DNA of 64,000 nucleotides. Origin: JAAURB01 sp049649525 (lineage in GTDB: Bacteria > Cyanobacteriota > Cyanobacteriia > Cyanobacteriales > Microcoleaceae). A program made the position numbers and the translations under genes. The DNA is taken from the NCBI GenBank assembly GCA_049649525.1, contig JBARZE010000064.1, forward strand, positions 62,001 to 126,000. The letters run 5' to 3'. The notes beneath the pieces are model-generated. The model had not been told where the DNA came from. It saw nothing but the letters and a program-made list of their open reading frames with translations, and searched no databases. Within the stretch, counting starts at the first letter, position 1. Each line of letters opens with the position of its first letter. This document shows positions 16,752 to 25,664 of the stretch, piece by piece.

Positions 16752-16856
16752 GGGGGAGACGGGGGAGACGGGGGAGACGGGGGAGACGGGGAGACGGGGA
16801 GACGGGGAGACTGAGTGCCTCATTCATAATTCATAATTCACAATTCATCATTCATA
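16712..16856 (+). repeat. composite low-complexity repeat, copy 1 (GACAAGGTG / GGGGGAGAC / AATTCATA units)
   Basis: The order is GGGAGTCGGAAGGAC, GGAGACAAGGTGACAAGGTG, about six GGGGGAGAC-type nonamers or shortened forms (16751-16811), TGAGTGCCTCATTC, and AATTCATAATTCA-type repeats up to about 16856. The same blocks in the same order occur, inverted, at 23727-23885. Here the left end lies inside the ATPase gene. Confidence 0.8.
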
Positions 16857-16919
16857 TAACCAATTACCATCAAATCGTGTCATAATAATCCGGCAATCCC
16901 CAAACAGATTAAAGCTCGG

Positions 16920-17960
16920 ATGGCTGATATCCCTTCTTCTTCTAATGAACTGGCTGAGGTTCTCAATGAATTTGCCGATCTAAATTTTGAGTTGCCCGAT
17001 CCAGAAGATGAAGCAATTTCTGAACCTGATTTTGAACAACAAGTTGATGTCGCTTGGAAAGTATGCGATCGCTTCGACTTGCAAACCGAAATTTGGCGGG
17101 GGCGAATTTTACGGGCAGTACGCGATCGCGAAAAACGCGGCGGAGAAGGACGAGGAACAGGTTTTCTCAATTGGCTAAAAACACGAGAAATTAGCAAAAG
17201 TCAGGCTTATGCTTTAATTGAACTGGCTAACAGCGCCGATACATTGTTAGCAGAGGGACATTTGAACCCAGACTCAATTAATAATTTTAGCAAACGGGCA
17301 TTTGTCGAAACCGCTAAATCTCCTCTTGAAGTTCAGCAAATGGTGAGTGATGCCGCCACCCAAGGCGATCGCATTACCCGGCGAGAAGTGCGACAGTTAT
17401 CGGATGAATGGACAGCCATGAGTTCAGATTTATTACCCGATACAGTACGGGAAAAAGCCTCTGAAGGTTCCATGCCACCTCGGTATTTAGCGCCGTTAGT
17501 CCGGGAAATGGAGAAATTACCCGAGTCTCATATTGAAGAGTTGCAACGGGAAATGGTTGATAGTCCCGATGTTGATACCGTGAAGCAACTGACTTCTGAT
17601 GCCCGGAATTTAGCGAAATATCTCGATGCTGCCGCCCAAGTCCAAACCCTTTCTCAAACGTCTGTAGACGTGGAAATGGCCCTAGAAGAAGCGTTGCGGG
17701 TGGGTTGCTTGAGTACTGCTGCTGATTTAGTTAAACAAGCCACTCAGCTTGAACAAAATATTGCCAAACTGTATAATACATGGAAGCGGGTCGGTAGTCT
17801 TGCAGATCGACTGTATGTCGATACGGGAGCAAGTACACCCCATCTGCGTTCATTATTGACCTGTTTAGAACAACTCGCGGGTCAAATTATAGAAGTTCAA
17901 CTCGGCGACAGTAAGCAAGGAAAAGTTCGTCTACAAATTTTGTCGGATGTGGCTGAGTAA
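16920..17960 (+). CDS. conserved cyanobacterial protein of unknown function
   Basis: This 346-residue soluble, acidic, mostly helical protein has no membrane segment. The N-terminal third contains DVAWKVCDRFDLQTEIWRGR and a basic patch REKRGGEGRGTGFLNWL, followed by a helix-turn-helix-like REISKSQAYALIELA (about residues 88-102). The middle holds QGDRITRREVRQLSDEW. The C-terminal half is coiled-coil-like and ends with a VRLQILSDVAE strand. The helix-turn-helix resemblance and basic patch hint at nucleic-acid binding, but I do not recognise the family. It starts 64 bp after the repeat block and is probably transcribed alone. Confidence 0.7.
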   Translation: MADIPSSSNELAEVLNEFADLNFELPDPEDEAISEPDFEQQVDVAWKVCDRFDLQTEIWRGRILRAVRDREKRGGEGRGTGFLNWLKTREISKSQAYALIELANSADTLLAEGHLNPDSINNFSKRAFVETAKSPLEVQQMVSDAATQGDRITRREVRQLSDEWTAMSSDLLPDTVREKASEGSMPPRYLAPLVREMEKLPESHIEELQREMVDSPDVDTVKQLTSDARNLAKYLDAAAQVQTLSQTSVDVEMALEEALRVGCLSTAADLVKQATQLEQNIAKLYNTWKRVGSLADRLYVDTGASTPHLRSLLTCLEQLAGQIIEVQLGDSKQGKVRLQILSDVAE

Positions 17961-18446
17961 GTTTGTATTTAATTAAAATTCATTACAAAGCTACAAACTA
18001 AAAATAATGGTATTTATGATTAGGTGATGAACCTATTCTTAATTACAACATAATCAAATAATATTCTATTGATTACGTTAAATTTCTGTTAAATCAAATA
18101 TATTTTGACTATTTTTGAACAGAGTTGAATATAATAGGGTGAATTAACTGGTGTATCACTGTTTCGACGCTAAAGTAGCTCTCTAAGTATTTATACTAAA
18201 ATAGATAAGAGCTATTCCCTAAAATTAAATTGGGGATGTTAGCTGTTAGACAAGTATTTCGATCAACAAAGTTTATGAACTTGTTGTATTTATTAGAATA
18301 GACAAGCCCTGTGGTTTTGCTATTTAAAATTTTTCTGTCGGACATAAATACTCTTTTCGTCAATTAAGTTTAATCTTAAATAACCGCTATTGATTAAAGA
18401 GTATAATTATTCCTCAGTCGTACCTCTATTAAGTTAATATCTATCT
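17961..18446. other. 486-bp A+T-rich spacer upstream of the CBS-kinase
   Basis: No gene is supported here. It contains a possible promoter (TTGACT at 18105-18110, 19-base spacer, TATAAT at 18130-18135, followed by AGGG) reading toward the kinase gene, which would leave a leader of about 300 nt. It also contains a 7-bp inverted repeat TAGCTCT/AGAGCTA around 18176-18214. Confidence 0.4.
18105..18135 (+). promoter_or_regulatory. candidate sigma70-type promoter
   Basis: TTGACT and TATAAT are separated by 19 bases, slightly long for sigma70. The -10 box is perfect. The downstream gene is the CBS-histidine kinase. Confidence 0.3.
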
Positions 18447-19844
18447 ATGGATACTTTGCCCGTTTCCGACTCATCGAGATTCAGCACAGCGCCATATTGT
18501 ATATTAGAAAATCTTCATTTAGATTCTACAATAGAAAACTTATCTCCGGCTCAATGTCAGTTAGAAATGAGCTGTACGGGAAATGATTTAGAAGAAATTT
18601 TTAACTACAGTCCAACGCTGCCCGGAGTCATTTTAACCGATAACGGTCAACTCGTTGGGATGGTTTCTCGTCGTCAATTTTTAGAAATTATCAGTCGGGC
18701 TTATGGTCGGGAATTATTTCTCAAGCGATCGCTTCAAATTTTTTATCGCTTTGCCAAGAAAGATATATTAGTTTTACCCGGAAATACAAAAATAGTCAAG
18801 GCGGCTGAAATCACAATTCAACGAAAAAGTGATTTGATGTATGAACCGATTATTGTTGAAATTCGTCCTAAAAAATACGGTGTCCTAGCCAGTCAAACCC
18901 TGTTAATAGCTCAATCTCATCTTCACCAATTAGCAAAAAAATTATTACATGAAAAAACTCAAAATCAACTGATTCAAACAGAAAAGTTAGCAATGTTAGG
19001 GCAAATGTTAACCGGAGTTGCCCATGAAATCCGTAATCCTGTTGCTTGTATTGTCGGAAATATTCAATGTTTGTCTAATTATTCAGAAGATTTATTAAAG
19101 CTGATGCAGGCTTATGAAGATATTTTACCTGAGCCCAATGATGAAATAGAAGAACTAAAAGAAGAGGCGGATTTAGAGTTTATTAAGCAAGATATTCCAG
19201 AAGTAGCGAGAAGCTTACAAATATCATCTCAAAGACTCAATCAAATGGTAACCAGTTTACGAGGATATTCTCGAACAGATTCAGAAAAGCGACATAAAAT
19301 TAACTTACATCATTGTCTAGATGATACTTTATTAATTCTAAAAAATAGACTTAAATCGAGGATAGAAATTATTAAAGATTATCATGATATTCCAGATATT
19401 TATTGTTATTCAGGTCAAATTAGTCAAGTCTTTATGAACCTAATTGCAAATGCAATTGACGCGATAGAAGATAATGATAAAAATACCAAGCCACCTAAGA
19501 TTTGGATTAGAACACAAGTTAGAAATCTTTCTACTCAAGAACAAGAAAGCTTAGATATTAATTTTCCCAAGATCAATAATAATGCTTCTGATTCCTCTCT
19601 GATGAGTGGTCAGAGTCAATGTATCTCAATACAGATTATTGATAATGGCTCTGGAATTCCACCTGAAATTCAAAGCCAAATTTTTAATAACTTTTTTACA
19701 ACAAAGCCAGTGGGGAAAGGGACAGGCTTAGGATTAACAATTAGTCATCAAATTGTGACCCAACGTCATCAGGGAAAATTAAACTTAAAATCTACAGTCG
19801 GAGAAGGTACAGAATTTGAAGTCGTATTGCCCCTAGTTCGATAG
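18447..19844 (+). CDS. CBS-domain sensor histidine kinase
   Basis: This 465-residue cytosolic kinase has no transmembrane segment. Residues about 20-155 look like a CBS pair (PGVILTDNGQLVGMVSRRQFLE, then a second unit ending KYGVLASQTLL). A short coiled coil leads to the phospho-acceptor helix GVAHEIRNPVACIVGN (about residues 190-205). This is the cyanobacterial type in which an acidic insert (EPNDEIEELKEEADLEFIKQD) separates the two DHp helices. The ATPase domain has the N box NLIANAIDAIED, the G1 box DNGSGIP and the F/G2 segment FFTTKPVGKGTGLGLT. The giant kinase at 58.7 kb has the same core. Ligand and partner regulator are unknown. Confidence 0.88.
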   Translation: MDTLPVSDSSRFSTAPYCILENLHLDSTIENLSPAQCQLEMSCTGNDLEEIFNYSPTLPGVILTDNGQLVGMVSRRQFLEIISRAYGRELFLKRSLQIFYRFAKKDILVLPGNTKIVKAAEITIQRKSDLMYEPIIVEIRPKKYGVLASQTLLIAQSHLHQLAKKLLHEKTQNQLIQTEKLAMLGQMLTGVAHEIRNPVACIVGNIQCLSNYSEDLLKLMQAYEDILPEPNDEIEELKEEADLEFIKQDIPEVARSLQISSQRLNQMVTSLRGYSRTDSEKRHKINLHHCLDDTLLILKNRLKSRIEIIKDYHDIPDIYCYSGQISQVFMNLIANAIDAIEDNDKNTKPPKIWIRTQVRNLSTQEQESLDINFPKINNNASDSSLMSGQSQCISIQIIDNGSGIPPEIQSQIFNNFFTTKPVGKGTGLGLTISHQIVTQRHQGKLNLKSTVGEGTEFEVVLPLVR

Positions 19845-19939
19845 TTTGTGAATGAAACAATAAATTGAATCGATAGAATTAATTGATATTATACACTGAA
19901 TAAAACCGAACTTTTTTTTATTTTTATATTTAACTTAAT

Positions 19940-20269
19940 ATGACAATATCTAATTTATTCACATTACCTGATGCGCTACCGAGTGAAGAATTATTTGAGG
20001 TTTTGCTGCAAGGAAATCATGTTAAAGTTGAGCGAATTATTTCCAGCGGGCAAGTGACTCCCCCAGAACAATGGTATGATCAACAACAAGATGAATGGGT
20101 GATTGTGTTACAAGGAAAAGCAATCTTGACCCTATGGGATAGAGAAGCCACAATTAGCCTCGAAGCCGGAGATTATCTCTTAATTTCTGCACATCAAAGA
20201 CATCGAGTTGAATATACCAGCCGTAAACCCCCATGTATTTGGTTAGCAATTCATGGACAATTTAGCTAA
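19940..20269 (+). CDS. cupin domain protein
   Basis: This 109-residue single-domain cupin has motif 1 around WYDQQQDEWVIVLQGKA (about residues 54-70) and motif 2 around LEAGDYLLISAHQRHRVEY (about 83-101). Motif 1 lacks the usual paired histidines, so metal binding may rest on fewer ligands. The substrate is unknown. It is transcribed toward psaL, with a 172-bp gap. Confidence 0.8.
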   Translation: MTISNLFTLPDALPSEELFEVLLQGNHVKVERIISSGQVTPPEQWYDQQQDEWVIVLQGKAILTLWDREATISLEAGDYLLISAHQRHRVEYTSRKPPCIWLAIHGQFS

Positions 20270-20441
20270 CTCAATTTATTCATGCAGGGACATCTCAGCG
20301 CCAGATTATTCGTTTTATCCAGAATAAATGTGAACTTTTTTAACGCTCACTCCGATTTACGCGACTATATTCCCCTTGTCTGCATAAAATATGACCATTA
20401 AGCCTTTTGTAATTTTTTAACATTGAGGACAAAAATTAAGT

Positions 20442-20924
20442 ATGGCAAGTCGAGATCAAGAACTTATTCAACCCTATAAAGGTGATCCCTTCATTGGTCA
20501 TCTATCCACCCCCATCAGTGATTCTGATTTTACCCGCGCATTTATTGGTAATCTTCCCGCTTACCGCAAAGGACTTTCTCCGCTGTTACGGGGATTAGAA
20601 ATCGGTATGGCCCATGGTTATTTTATCATCGGCCCTTGGACATTACTCGGCCCTCTGCGCGATAGTGCCACTGCCAATCTCGGGGGGTTAATCTCTGGAG
20701 TGGCTTTGATTTTAATTGCCACCATCTGTCTGTCTGCCTACGGGTGGGTTTCCCATCCGACAGAAGTGACCCCAGGCACTGACCCACTCAATACTTCTGA
20801 AGGCTGGAGTCAATTTGCAGGTGGCTTCTTCATTGGAGGAATGGGAGGCGCTTTTGTGGCTTATTTCCTGTTAGAAAACTTTGAAGTAGTCGATTCTATT
20901 TTCCGAGGATTGGTCAACAATTAA
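20442..20924 (+). CDS. psaL: photosystem I reaction centre subunit XI (PsaL)
   Basis: PsaL stabilises trimers of photosystem I in the thylakoid. The 160-residue length fits. The N-terminal stroma-facing segment includes IQPYKGDPFIGHLSTPI, followed by FIGNLPAYRKGLSPLLRG and the chlorophyll-binding helix region EIGMAHGYFIIGPW. Membrane segments lie at about residues 55-75, 83-103 and 125-148. psaI follows after 68 bp, the common psaL-psaI pairing. GAGGAC stands about 14 bases before the ATG. Confidence 0.97.
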   Translation: MASRDQELIQPYKGDPFIGHLSTPISDSDFTRAFIGNLPAYRKGLSPLLRGLEIGMAHGYFIIGPWTLLGPLRDSATANLGGLISGVALILIATICLSAYGWVSHPTEVTPGTDPLNTSEGWSQFAGGFFIGGMGGAFVAYFLLENFEVVDSIFRGLVNN

Positions 20925-20992
20925 ACGTTGATGATTCATCAATAACTTTCTACCCATTCACTTTTGTAATTTCTGAAATAGGAGTATTTTAA

Positions 20993-21109
20993 ATGACCGG
21001 ATCATACGCTGCTTCATTCTTGCCTTGGATTATGATTCCTTTAGTCTGCTGGCTGATGCCACTGGTGGTTATGGGTTTGTTATTTGTCTATATCGAAAGC
21101 GACGCATAA
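20993..21109 (+). CDS. psaI: photosystem I subunit VIII (PsaI)
   Basis: This 38-codon gene starts at ATG with AGGAG about nine bases upstream. The product starts MTGSYAASFLPWIMIP and is one transmembrane helix ending VMGLLFVYIESDA, matching the PsaI family in length and layout. PsaI binds next to PsaL and supports its assembly in photosystem I trimers. It is probably co-transcribed with psaL and is followed by a strong terminator. Confidence 0.93.
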   Translation: MTGSYAASFLPWIMIPLVCWLMPLVVMGLLFVYIESDA

Positions 21110-21131
21110 TCATAACTTGAGATCATGCTAG

Positions 21132-21162
21132 TCCTCTCCACAACAATTGGGGAGGATTTTTT
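21132..21162 (+). terminator. Rho-independent terminator after psaI
   Basis: TCCTCTCC pairs with GGGGAGGA (eight pairs, one T-G) around a 9-base loop, followed by TTTTTT at 21157-21162. It lies 22 bases after the psaI stop, and its T tract overlaps the stop codon of the convergent gene. Confidence 0.85.
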
Positions 21163-22492
21163 ACTGCATAATGGTTGCAATCAACTCCTCTACCCCATTG
21201 ACTGCAATAATTTGGGTTTGTAGTTTGTCTGCGACTTCTGCCACACTCATATCATCGAGAAACAAAGTCATTCCTTCTTTCAACATCAACGACGGGATAA
21301 TCACTGCATCTCCTAAAAATTGACCGGGCAAATTGGCCAGCAAATCTTCACCCGTGAGTAAACCCGTGACAGTGATAGTCTGTCCCCAATATTGACTCGC
21401 CAACGGCACAAAATGAAGCGTTAATCCTTCCACCTGGTTAAACTGTTCTACAATCGGTTGAAAAGCCTGTTGAACCGCATTCCCCACCACCCAAGTGAAG
21501 GTTTTAGGAGAAGTTCGAGACTTTCGGGGAAATTGTTGCCAAGCTTGATCGAATGCTTGTAGAAATTGTCGAATTGAACCCACCCCATTGCCAATTTGGG
21601 GATAATCTTCGTAATAGGCAGCTTCAGGAATCTGTTCACCCGCAATTAAAAACCATTCATCAGCCAGCCACACGCAAGTTGAACCCAATTGTTGCCGAAA
21701 TTGATGTTGTAGCGCCTGGACTTGGTGAATCACTTCTCTGGCTTTTTCTGGGGTAACTGGGATTAATTCATCCTCTACCGGACGAAACCGAGTTAAGCCA
21801 AGCGGGACGACTGCCACAGAAGCCACTGTTGGGATGTCTCCGGAGTGAAAAGCGGCTAAATCAGTTAAAGTTTGTTCTAAATGTTGAGCGTCGTTAATCC
21901 CCGGACAGACCACAACCTGAGCATGAATTTGCAGATGATGCTGTTGAAACCAGTTTAACTGGTCTAAAATTTGACCCGCGCGAGAATTTTTCAGCAGTTG
22001 AGTTCTAATTTCGGGTTCAGTTGCGTGTACCGAAACATACAAAGGAGACAGCCGCATCTGAGCTATGCGATCCCATTCTTTTTGTGGTAAATTGGTTAAG
22101 GTCAGATAAGAACCATAGAGAAAACTGAGGCGATAATCGTCATCTTTGAGATAAAGAGTTTCTCGTTTTCCGGGAGGTTGTTGATCGATGAAACAGAAAG
22201 GACAACGGTTATTACACTGAATTAAACCATCAAATAAGGCGGTTTCAAATTCTAAGCCTAAGTCTTCGTCATAATCTTTTTCTAATTCGACCTGATGGCG
22301 CTGCGCTTGAGTATCTAAAACTTCTAGTTCTAAAACTTCATCGGCACAGAGAAATTGATAATCAATCAGATCTCGCGGACAAATTCCATTAATTGAAACA
22401 ATAGCATCTCCCACCTCAAATCCAATCTCTGCGGCAATTGAATTGGGCAAAACAGACGTGATTTTGGCCGGACGAACAGAACGATTATTCAT
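21161..22492 (-). CDS. TIGR03279-family PDZ/radical SAM protein (DUF512)
   Basis: The 443-residue product starts with a PDZ-like segment (PNSIAAEIGFEVGDAIVSING, about residues 15-35). A radical SAM-type cysteine motif follows in CNNRCPFCFID (C-x3-C-x2-C, about 93-103), then KDDDYRLSFLYGSY. A DUF512-type C-terminal domain contains WVVGNAVQQAF and LLTGEDLL. The family is conserved across cyanobacteria with no established reaction. It converges with psaL-psaI and follows uppP by 12 bp on the same strand. Confidence 0.9.
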   Translation of the reverse strand: MNNRSVRPAKITSVLPNSIAAEIGFEVGDAIVSINGICPRDLIDYQFLCADEVLELEVLDTQAQRHQVELEKDYDEDLGLEFETALFDGLIQCNNRCPFCFIDQQPPGKRETLYLKDDDYRLSFLYGSYLTLTNLPQKEWDRIAQMRLSPLYVSVHATEPEIRTQLLKNSRAGQILDQLNWFQQHHLQIHAQVVVCPGINDAQHLEQTLTDLAAFHSGDIPTVASVAVVPLGLTRFRPVEDELIPVTPEKAREVIHQVQALQHQFRQQLGSTCVWLADEWFLIAGEQIPEAAYYEDYPQIGNGVGSIRQFLQAFDQAWQQFPRKSRTSPKTFTWVVGNAVQQAFQPIVEQFNQVEGLTLHFVPLASQYWGQTITVTGLLTGEDLLANLPGQFLGDAVIIPSLMLKEGMTLFLDDMSVAEVADKLQTQIIAVNGVEELIATIMQ

Positions 22493-22504
22493 GAAAAAAT
22501 GAGT

Positions 22505-23383
22505 CTAAATATTGGGTAAAGCCCCGCCTGCGATCGCCGCTAAAATCGCTACACCAAACGCCAAACGATACCAAACAAATACCCAAGTATCTCGTGTTTG
22601 TAGATATCGAATCAACCAAGCGATCGCTAAATAAGATGAAACAGCAGAAGCAATCAACCCCACTGTCAGCGCCACCCCTCCAATGTTACCAAATCCATTG
22701 TCAATCAAACCTTTTAATTCAATTAAACCCGCCAGTGTAATGGCTGGAATACCGAGTAAAAATGAAAAACGAGCGGCTGTAGCGCGTTCAAGTCCCATAA
22801 ACAGTCCAGCGGTAATAGTTGAACCCGAACGAGATACCCCAGGAATTATCGCTAAGGCTTGGGCTAATCCCATTAATATACCGTCTTGGGTATTGAGTTG
22901 TTCGTAACTGCGTTGACGTTTGCCGATTTTTTCTGCTAACCCCAGTAATAATGCCATCACAATTGAAGTGATCGCAATGGCGGCGCTACTACGAACCGGG
23001 GAGTTATCGTAGTTAGGAACAAAACCCTTAATTAATAGTCCAAAAAATAAAATTGGTATTGTCCCCAATGCAATACCCATCGCCATCTGAAATTCTGGGG
23101 AATGATAATCCGATTTCTGAATTGCCCGGATAGTACCACTGACAACATTTGTCAAATCTTGCCAAAAATACCAGAGTACAGCCGCAATACTACCGAGTTG
23201 AATGACAGCAGTGAAAGCCACACCCGGATCGCCCCAACCCAAAGCAACAGGGACAATTTTCAGATGTGCTGTACTGCTAATGGGTAAGAACTCTGTTAAG
23301 CCTTGAACAATGCCTAAAACAATCGCTTGGAAACTGTTAATGTCTGCCGTTGTTGAAAGAGCGGATGCATCCACAATACCCAT
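22505..23383 (-). CDS. uppP: undecaprenyl-diphosphatase (UppP/BacA)
   Basis: This enzyme hydrolyses undecaprenyl diphosphate to the monophosphate, recycling the lipid carrier for peptidoglycan and other wall polymers. The 292-residue polytopic membrane protein has the family motifs GLTEFLPISSTAHL (about residues 30-43) and PGVSRSGSTI (about 180-189), with catalytic glutamate, serine and arginine present. About eight hydrophobic segments are visible. It lies 12 bp upstream of the radical-SAM gene on the same strand. Confidence 0.95.
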   Translation of the reverse strand: MGIVDASALSTTADINSFQAIVLGIVQGLTEFLPISSTAHLKIVPVALGWGDPGVAFTAVIQLGSIAAVLWYFWQDLTNVVSGTIRAIQKSDYHSPEFQMAMGIALGTIPILFFGLLIKGFVPNYDNSPVRSSAAIAITSIVMALLLGLAEKIGKRQRSYEQLNTQDGILMGLAQALAIIPGVSRSGSTITAGLFMGLERATAARFSFLLGIPAITLAGLIELKGLIDNGFGNIGGVALTVGLIASAVSSYLAIAWLIRYLQTRDTWVFVWYRLAFGVAILAAIAGGALPNI

Positions 23384-24083
23384 TTAAACTCCAGTAAATC
23401 ATAACTCAGCAACACAGCTTCAGCTTGCTACATGTTCTAGTTTACCAAGGTTCTTATCTGCCTGTCAGAATATTTTAATTCAGATTAGAGAGAATAAGCT
23501 AAGATGCATTTAAACTGCATATCAGTCATGCGATCGCTGCCATCACCGCCAATCGGGGTATAAAGTGACAGGTTGCATAGTAACGGGTAGGATTTATGAT
23601 GATAAGCAAACCACTCGGAAATTTGTGATTATAGTAACGCGGTCTAACCCGTTACCCGACACCCGCTACCCGTTACCCGTTACCTTGCATCAATCAGCAA
23701 TTTAAAAGCGTGACAGCTTATCGATTGAATTATGAATTATGAATTATGAATAAGGCAACGAGCAACAGTTGATCTCTCTTCTCTCCCTTGTCCTCCCCCT
23801 CACCCAGTCTCCCCTCTCCCCCTCACCTTGTCACCTTGTCACCTTGTCACCTTGTCTCCGAAGTCCTTCCGACTCCCTCTGTCGTAGCCATAATTCAGCC
23901 AACAAATGAGCAATTAATGATTGAGTTGTAATTTTAAATTCAGTTTTTTAACAGATCTCAATATGGGATTGAGAAAATGACTAGAGATCTGTTTTAGATG
24001 TTACAGACAATTGGATTGAGAAAGGCAGTTAATTTTGATTGAAGAAAACGCTGCTCTGGTCAATTTTACTCAATACTACTTTT
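23384..24083. other. 700-bp repeat-rich spacer
   Basis: No gene is supported. It holds a CCCGTTACCCG-type array (about 23639-23690), ATGAATT repeats and CACCTTGT repeats (the composite element at 23727-23885), and an inverted repeat near 23950-23995 where AACAGATCTC and GAGATCTGTT flank ATGGGATTGAGAAAATGACTA-like sequence and could form a long hairpin. Confidence 0.6.
23727..23885 (-). repeat. composite low-complexity repeat, copy 2 (inverted)
   Basis: Read on the minus strand it gives GGGAGTCGGAAGGAC, then four GACAAGGTG-type units, G-rich GGGGAGA blocks, and finally AATTCATAATTCATAATTCA. This is the order seen at 16712-16856. The copy lies entirely in noncoding DNA. Confidence 0.8.
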
Positions 24084-24488
24084 TTAGACCGTGAGTAAAT
24101 CATCTCCGAGTACTTTAGCAACCATTGCCGCTCTTGAAGTGACTCCGAGTTTACCAAAAATTCGGCGTAAGTGGGTTGCCACTGTCCATGGACTAATTCC
24201 GAGTTGCTTCGCGATACATTTGTTGGGTAAACCTGCTGCCACTAACTTAGCGATTTCCTGTTCTCGTGTACTCAAGTTCATTAGCTGGTCAGGTTTTGGG
24301 CGAGCACGGACTAAATAATAATGTACACCATCAACGTTAGATTCAAAGATGATTTCATTAACCGATTCGTAATTCGGGTTCAGTACTTTATGAGCGGCTT
24401 CAGGAGTTTTTCCTTGACTCAGCAAGTAGCGTAACATCTCTTGAAAGTTCATCATTTGTTTTGGAGTCTTTCTAAAATTTGTATTCAT
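24084..24488 (-). CDS. LuxR-type HTH transcriptional regulator
   Basis: The 134-residue product starts at ATG 24488; another ATG four codons earlier is possible. The C-terminal ~65 residues are a GerE/LuxR helix-turn-helix: LSTREQEIAKLVAAGLPNK, then ISPWTVATHLRRIFGKLGV. The N-terminal ~60 residues are too short for a receiver domain and contain LSQGKTPEAAHKVLNP, which is of unknown role. A target cannot be assigned. It is separated from both neighbours by several hundred bases, so it probably has its own promoter. Confidence 0.88.
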   Translation of the reverse strand: MNTNFRKTPKQMMNFQEMLRYLLSQGKTPEAAHKVLNPNYESVNEIIFESNVDGVHYYLVRARPKPDQLMNLSTREQEIAKLVAAGLPNKCIAKQLGISPWTVATHLRRIFGKLGVTSRAAMVAKVLGDDLLTV

Positions 24489-24500
24489 GATTAATCCCAT

Positions 24501-24841
24501 TAGTAGTCACCCCAATTAGACTCGCAATACAACCGACTTCAGCCTCTGTGCCGAACACTTGACAACAGAGAATCTCAGCTATCGGCTACTAAAGTGTTAC
24601 AAGAGTGCCGCTATATGATCCGGATAATACGGAGCAAACTACAATATCTGTATTGCACTTCTCCCTTAAATTACGGAAATTTAGAATTACCGCAGTTACA
24701 AATGATACAGCATCACAGAACTTTCCGAGGTTTGAGTTGCGATCAAATAGATTGTAGCAAGATAACAGTATAAAGAATCCACCAATTTTAAGTTGATGGA
24801 TGAAGAGCAAAATAATTAGATTTTATGTATTGAAAAACCTG
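24501..24841. other. 341-bp spacer, no gene seen
   Basis: One 73-codon minus-strand frame exists here, but its composition is unlike its neighbours and it has no recognisable start signal. I see no repeat or structured element. Confidence 0.4.
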
Positions 24842-25342
24842 TTAAATAATCCGATAAATGATAGCTCCGTCACTTTCTCTATTATCAACTTGAATTAAAT
24901 CTTCTTGAATTAATTCTTCTAAATACTGACGGACTTCAGCCACAGGATGTCCAGTTTCTAAGACACAATCAGCCAGCGTCACAGCGCCTTGTACTTTAGC
25001 CGCTTTCAACAGTTGAATTTTAACCTTATCTGGATTCAATGCCGGAGTTTGTTGCTGTTGCAATCGTTTTTTCGCATGGCTTACAGATCGAATATTTTCT
25101 ACCGCTGTGCCTGCACCATACAAAAACATCATACTTATGATAAAATCTTCATCTTCATCTAAAGAAGGTTCAGCCATAATACATAGCACAAGAATTCCGA
25201 AAAAAACTCCACACGTTTTAAATAAGGCTTTGTATCTACCCGTATACATATAGCCAATTAAAGGTGATAAAAAAGTGATCACTCCAGTTACTAGAGTGCT
25301 TTTGTGAGCCAGTTTATGAGTTCTTTCTAAATCTGAAGTCAT
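24842..25342 (-). CDS. membrane protein with C-terminal winged-helix-like domain, unknown function
   Basis: In this 166-residue protein, two hydrophobic segments (about residues 17-35, LVTGVITFLSPLIGYMY, and about 42-60, CGVFFGILVLCIMA) form a hairpin near the N-terminus. The stretch to residue 100 is amphipathic and ends with a Q-rich run. The last ~55 residues (QGAVTLADCVLETGHPVAEV, then LEELIQEDLIQVDN) resemble a small winged helix. No family was recognised with certainty. Confidence 0.65.
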   Translation of the reverse strand: MTSDLERTHKLAHKSTLVTGVITFLSPLIGYMYTGRYKALFKTCGVFFGILVLCIMAEPSLDEDEDFIISMMFLYGAGTAVENIRSVSHAKKRLQQQQTPALNPDKVKIQLLKAAKVQGAVTLADCVLETGHPVAEVRQYLEELIQEDLIQVDNRESDGAIIYRII

Positions 25343-25664
25343 GAATAATCCTTTGAAATTGATCAGTAAATGGGTGACATTGATCAGGCTTCAAACCCTC
25401 AAGCTTGAATATCAAAAGTGTTTGGTATAACCATTTTAGGAGCAGAGAAACAGTTGATCCCATCCCCTGTTGAAGCAATGATTTAGATTTTCCTGCAATT
25501 CTACTAGTTTACAGTCTCAACCTAGAATCATTTTTGCTGTTCTTCCAGCTTAGCCGATGCGCCTGGGTTGTTGCTGCTGATTCGTTGTCCTCATTAAGAT
25601 TCTTGTAAAATAAGGCGATCGCCTAGCCGCTAAACTATTCTCAGCAGCAAAAGGAATAACATAC
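25343..25664. other. 322-bp spacer between divergent genes
   Basis: No gene is seen. It contains a HIP1 site inside AAGGCGATCGCCTAG near 25612-25626, about 40 bases before the Nudix gene, and a GTTGTTGCTGCTGATTC stretch near 25568. It must hold the promoters of both flanking genes, but no clear boxes stand out. Confidence 0.35.

Noticed and set aside
16751..16811. GGGGGAGAC array as a G-quadruplex regulatory element
   Set aside because: The G runs could fold in principle, but the array lies after a stop codon in a slippage-prone repeat and nothing links it to regulation.
20341..20441. HLR1-type or consensus promoter for psaL
   Set aside because: TAAAAT at 20385-20390 could be a -10 box, but no -35 or paired HLR1 hexamers lie at a suitable distance.
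23639..23690. CCCGTTACC units as a CRISPR array
   Set aside because: Units are 7-11 bases with no unique spacers between them; this is a short tandem repeat.
24589..24810. 73-codon minus-strand frame in the spacer before the LuxR-type gene
   Set aside because: Composition is typical of chance frames in A+T-rich DNA and there is no start signal.
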